Shown here: piece after piece, positions 4,941 to 6,914 of the stretch
How positions within the stretch are numbered: the first letter of the stretch is position 1
Layout of the letters: every line of letters begins with the position of its first letter
NCBI GenBank assembly: GCA_013698285.1
Contig: JACCVE010000132.1
Coordinates: forward strand, 1 to 6,914
Direction: 5' to 3'
Source of the DNA: Chloroflexia bacterium
GTDB lineage: Bacteria > Chloroflexota > Chloroflexia > Thermomicrobiales > UBA6265
DNA length: 6,914 nt
Program-made: the position numbers and the translations under genes
Notes under the pieces: model-generated
What the model was told of the DNA's origin: nothing
Seen by the model: only the letters and a program-made list of their open reading frames with translations
Databases searched by the model: none

Positions 4941-6914
4941 TCAGGAAGGGAGGGCCGTCGCGGGCAGGAGCCAGAGTTGCCCCGTCGCGGCATCGATGAA
5001 CAGGACCCCGTCGGTCACCCACGCGGGGGCCCGCGTTGCCCCGGCGGGTGAGACATCCAGGGTGGCTATGGTCGCACCCGACGGCGAGACGATCGCCAGT
5101 GTGGCACCCGAGGTCACGACCAGGGCTGAACCGTCCGGCGCCCAGTCGAACCCCACCCCCGCACCTGCCGCGATGACCACCGGGTTGGCGCCCGGGGCGG
5201 CGAGATCGGCGATCACGAGCTGTCCCTGGACGACGTAGGCGATCATGCCTGCCGGGCCGATCGCGGCGTCGGTGATCTCGCCGCCGGTCGTCTCTGGGCC
5301 GAGGTCCACTTCGGCACCGGAGGCGGAGACGGCCACCCAACCGCCGCTAGCGGCCAGGATGATCGCGTCGTCCGCTTGGAAGGGATGGAGCGTTCGGCCT
5401 TGCTGGCCCACGGCCGTCCAGAACGGGGCGGCATCACCGGACCGCCAGAGTTCGATGCCCCGGTCCGGGTCATCGGGGTAGGTGCGCTGCACGATTGGCC
5501 GTCCACCCAGCCACCCGGCCGGCACATCACGCACCGCGCCGGTGGGCGTCACCGGCGCCGCGGTCGGGTCGGCGGCGCCATCGCCCGTCTCCACATCGTC
5601 GTCCACGTCGATGATGACCGCGTCGTCCGCCTCGACTGGGGCCACGCCGACCTCCACCGGGGTCAGGGCGCCCGTCGCGGCGTCCACGACGCCGACCGAC
5701 GGCCCAGGGGCCCCGGCGGGATAGTAGGCGATCAGGAACCGGTCCCTGCCCGGCTCCCACATCGGGTAGAACGCGCCACCTACCTGGACTTGGACTGACC
5801 TCCCGGCCCGGTCCACGACCCAGAGTGGGCCGCCCCGGCCGTCGCCGACGAGGAACCACCGCTGGCTGGAGGAGAGGACGAGCGGGCCGCCCTGAGATTC
5901 ACCCGTGGGGAGACCGATCAGGGGGGCGGCCTGGACGGCGTCATCCACCCCGGTGGACGGAGGCGATGGCTCTCCCCCCTGTCCATCGTCCACGACGACC
6001 GCGGCCGACGGCGTCGGGTCGGTGACGGGAGTGTTCCCGGGCACCACGACGGCGTCCGCCGGCGCCGTCGGATCAATGTCCTCCACATCGTCGGGGTCGT
6101 CGGGCACGATCGGCACGGCAGTCTCGGTCGGCGACTCACCCGGCTGGCCCTCGCGCGTGCCGTCTACCGCGGTTGGCTCCCCTTGGCCGGTGGTGACCGT
6201 GGGGTTCTGGGTCGGTTCGACGATGCCGGCCGGGGTCGTCGTCGGTCGTACGGGAGTGGCCGTCACCTCGACGGTCGCTGGCAGATCCGCCGTGGACGTC
6301 TCGCCATTCACCGGAGAGCCGTCGTCACCATCGCGGTCGACGATCACCGGTGTGCCGGTCGCCGGGTCCGTGGCAACCGTTGGGATCGCCGTCGCGATCT
6401 GGTCCGAGTCGGGATCGGCGGTCGCAGTCTCGGTCTCGGCGGTCGCGGTCTCCACGTCGGAGACGATCGAACCGGCCTCTCCCGAGTCATCGTCGTCTTC
6501 GCAGGACGGGTCAGTCGGGACATCGCCCGGATCGTCGTCAGCGTCATCGGTCCTAGAGCCCGTGGTACCGCCTCTTGGGGCAATTGTCGGCGGGCCGGAC
6601 GATTCGGCCGTGGCCGTTCCGACTTCCCCTCCCCCACTCCCGGCTTCGCAGGCAGCTTCAGTCGCAACCGCCGCCGCAATGCTCTCGGCCTCGGCGCTGG
6701 CCGTGACACCGGCGGCTTGCTCGGCGTTCGCCGTGGCATTCGCGTTTGCAGTTGCCTCGGCGCTGGCCGTGGCCCCGGCGACTTGTTCGGTGGTGGCCGT
6801 CGCGGCCACCGCTGCCTCGGCACTGTCCGTGGCGGCGGCACTCGCCGCCTCAGCACGAGTCGTCGCCGCCGCCGCCGAGGCAGCGGCGGCGGTAGCCGTC
6901 TCCTCACCTTGCGC
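4941..6914 (-). CDS. Exported-type protein: Ala/Thr repeats, Pro/Thr/Asp-rich linker and C-terminal beta-propeller-like domain; N-terminus off the window
   Basis: The frame is open to the last base of the window (657 codons present), so the gene is truncated at its 5' end. The GTG at 6809 is the only start-like codon in that part and is probably internal, since the same Ala/Thr repeat continues upstream of it. Residue numbers here count from that GTG. Before about 60: Ala/Thr/Glu repeat. About 60-290: low-complexity linker rich in Thr, Pro, Asp and Val, with TATAE runs and an acidic patch near 88-108. About 290-622: repeated short strands such as RWFLVGDGRG, FDWAPDGSALVVTSG and GVLFIDAATGQLWLL, the W-S/A-PDG pattern of TolB/PD40-like propellers, with an acidic Thr/Pro insert near 394-424. 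No catalytic motif is seen. The architecture suggests a surface or periplasm-type protein held off the envelope by a stalk, though any signal peptide or anchor lies outside the window. Function unknown. The propeller call is moderate; the low-complexity regions are certain. Confidence 0.8.
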   Translation of the reverse strand, partial: AQGEETATAAAASAAAATTRAEAASAAATDSAEAAVAATATTEQVAGATASAEATANANATANAEQAAGVTASAEAESIAAAVATEAACEAGSGGGEVGTATAESSGPPTIAPRGGTTGSRTDDADDDPGDVPTDPSCEDDDDSGEAGSIVSDVETATAETETATADPDSDQIATAIPTVATDPATGTPVIVDRDGDDGSPVNGETSTADLPATVEVTATPVRPTTTPAGIVEPTQNPTVTTGQGEPTAVDGTREGQPGESPTETAVPIVPDDPDDVEDIDPTAPADAVVVPGNTPVTDPTPSAAVVVDDGQGGEPSPPSTGVDDAVQAAPLIGLPTGESQGGPLVLSSSQRWFLVGDGRGGPLWVVDRAGRSVQVQVGGAFYPMWEPGRDRFLIAYYPAGAPGPSVGVVDAATGALTPVEVGVAPVEADDAVIIDVDDDVETGDGAADPTAAPVTPTGAVRDVPAGWLGGRPIVQRTYPDDPDRGIELWRSGDAAPFWTAVGQQGRTLHPFQADDAIILAASGGWVAVSASGAEVDLGPETTGGEITDAAIGPAGMIAYVVQGQLVIADLAAPGANPVVIAAGAGVGFDWAPDGSALVVTSGATLAIVSPSGATIATLDVSPAGATRAPAWVTDGVLFIDAATGQLWLLPATALPS
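6688..6900 (-). repeat. Degenerate tandem repeat, unit 30-36 bp, coding a TAxAE(A/Q) protein motif
   Basis: An 18-nt core (plus strand GCCTCGGCGCTGGCCGTG at 6688-6705) recurs exactly at 6754-6771, with 16 of 18 matches at 6814-6831, and with 12-14 matches near 6718, 6784, 6847 and 6883. The spacing is 30, 36, 30, 30, 33 and 36 bp, always a multiple of three. The encoded motifs include TASAEA, TANAEQ, TATTEQ, TDSAEA and TTRAEA every 10-12 residues. Confidence 0.7.

Noticed and set aside
6807..6809. GTG at 6809 as the start of the propeller protein
   Set aside because: The frame stays open for 35 more codons to the window edge and carries further copies of the same repeat, so the start is most likely outside.

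Overview
The window is a GC-rich bacterial segment, roughly 70% G+C by eye, with dense coding on both strands and no RNA genes, CRISPR array, transposase or integrase. The composition, the Ala/Thr/Pro/Asp-rich exported proteins and the fervidolysin-like subtilase prodomain fit a Chloroflexota lineage such as Thermomicrobia. That placement is an inference from style, not from a marker gene.

Layout. On the plus strand, the window opens inside a CHAT-domain (caspase-like) protease gene, of which only the C-terminal protease half is present (stop at 770-772). After about 106 bp comes a complete gene for a secreted S8 subtilase (879-2318), with a signal peptide, a strikingly Asp-rich spacer, a fervidolysin-type prodomain and an intact Asp/His/Ser triad. 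This gene converges on the minus-strand genes across 2319-2531, a 213-bp non-coding stretch packed with inverted repeats.

On the minus strand, read in transcription order from right to left, there is first a large exported-looking protein (4941 to beyond 6914, N-terminus off the edge). It has an Ala/Thr repeat region, a Pro/Thr/Asp-rich linker and a C-terminal beta-propeller-like domain. After 130 bp comes a macro-domain protein (4187-4810), and directly coupled to it through a TGATG stop/start overlap is an alpha/beta hydrolase (2532-4187) with an unusually long disordered tail. The macro gene appears to have its own extended -10 promoter with almost no leader.

How the genes may work together. 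The macro and hydrolase genes are clearly co-translated and probably act in one process; a link to ADP-ribose or acyl-ester metabolism is only a guess. The CHAT protease and the subtilase are co-directional neighbours, but the first is expected in the cytosol and the second outside the cell, so a proteolytic cascade is speculative. The propeller protein and the subtilase share an extracytoplasmic, acidic low-complexity style. No known defence system or metabolic cluster can be assigned with confidence. The most unusual items are the 10-12-residue Ala/Thr repeat, the Asp-rich subtilase spacer, the structured convergent intergenic region, and the inverted repeats at the subtilase leader and macro promoter.
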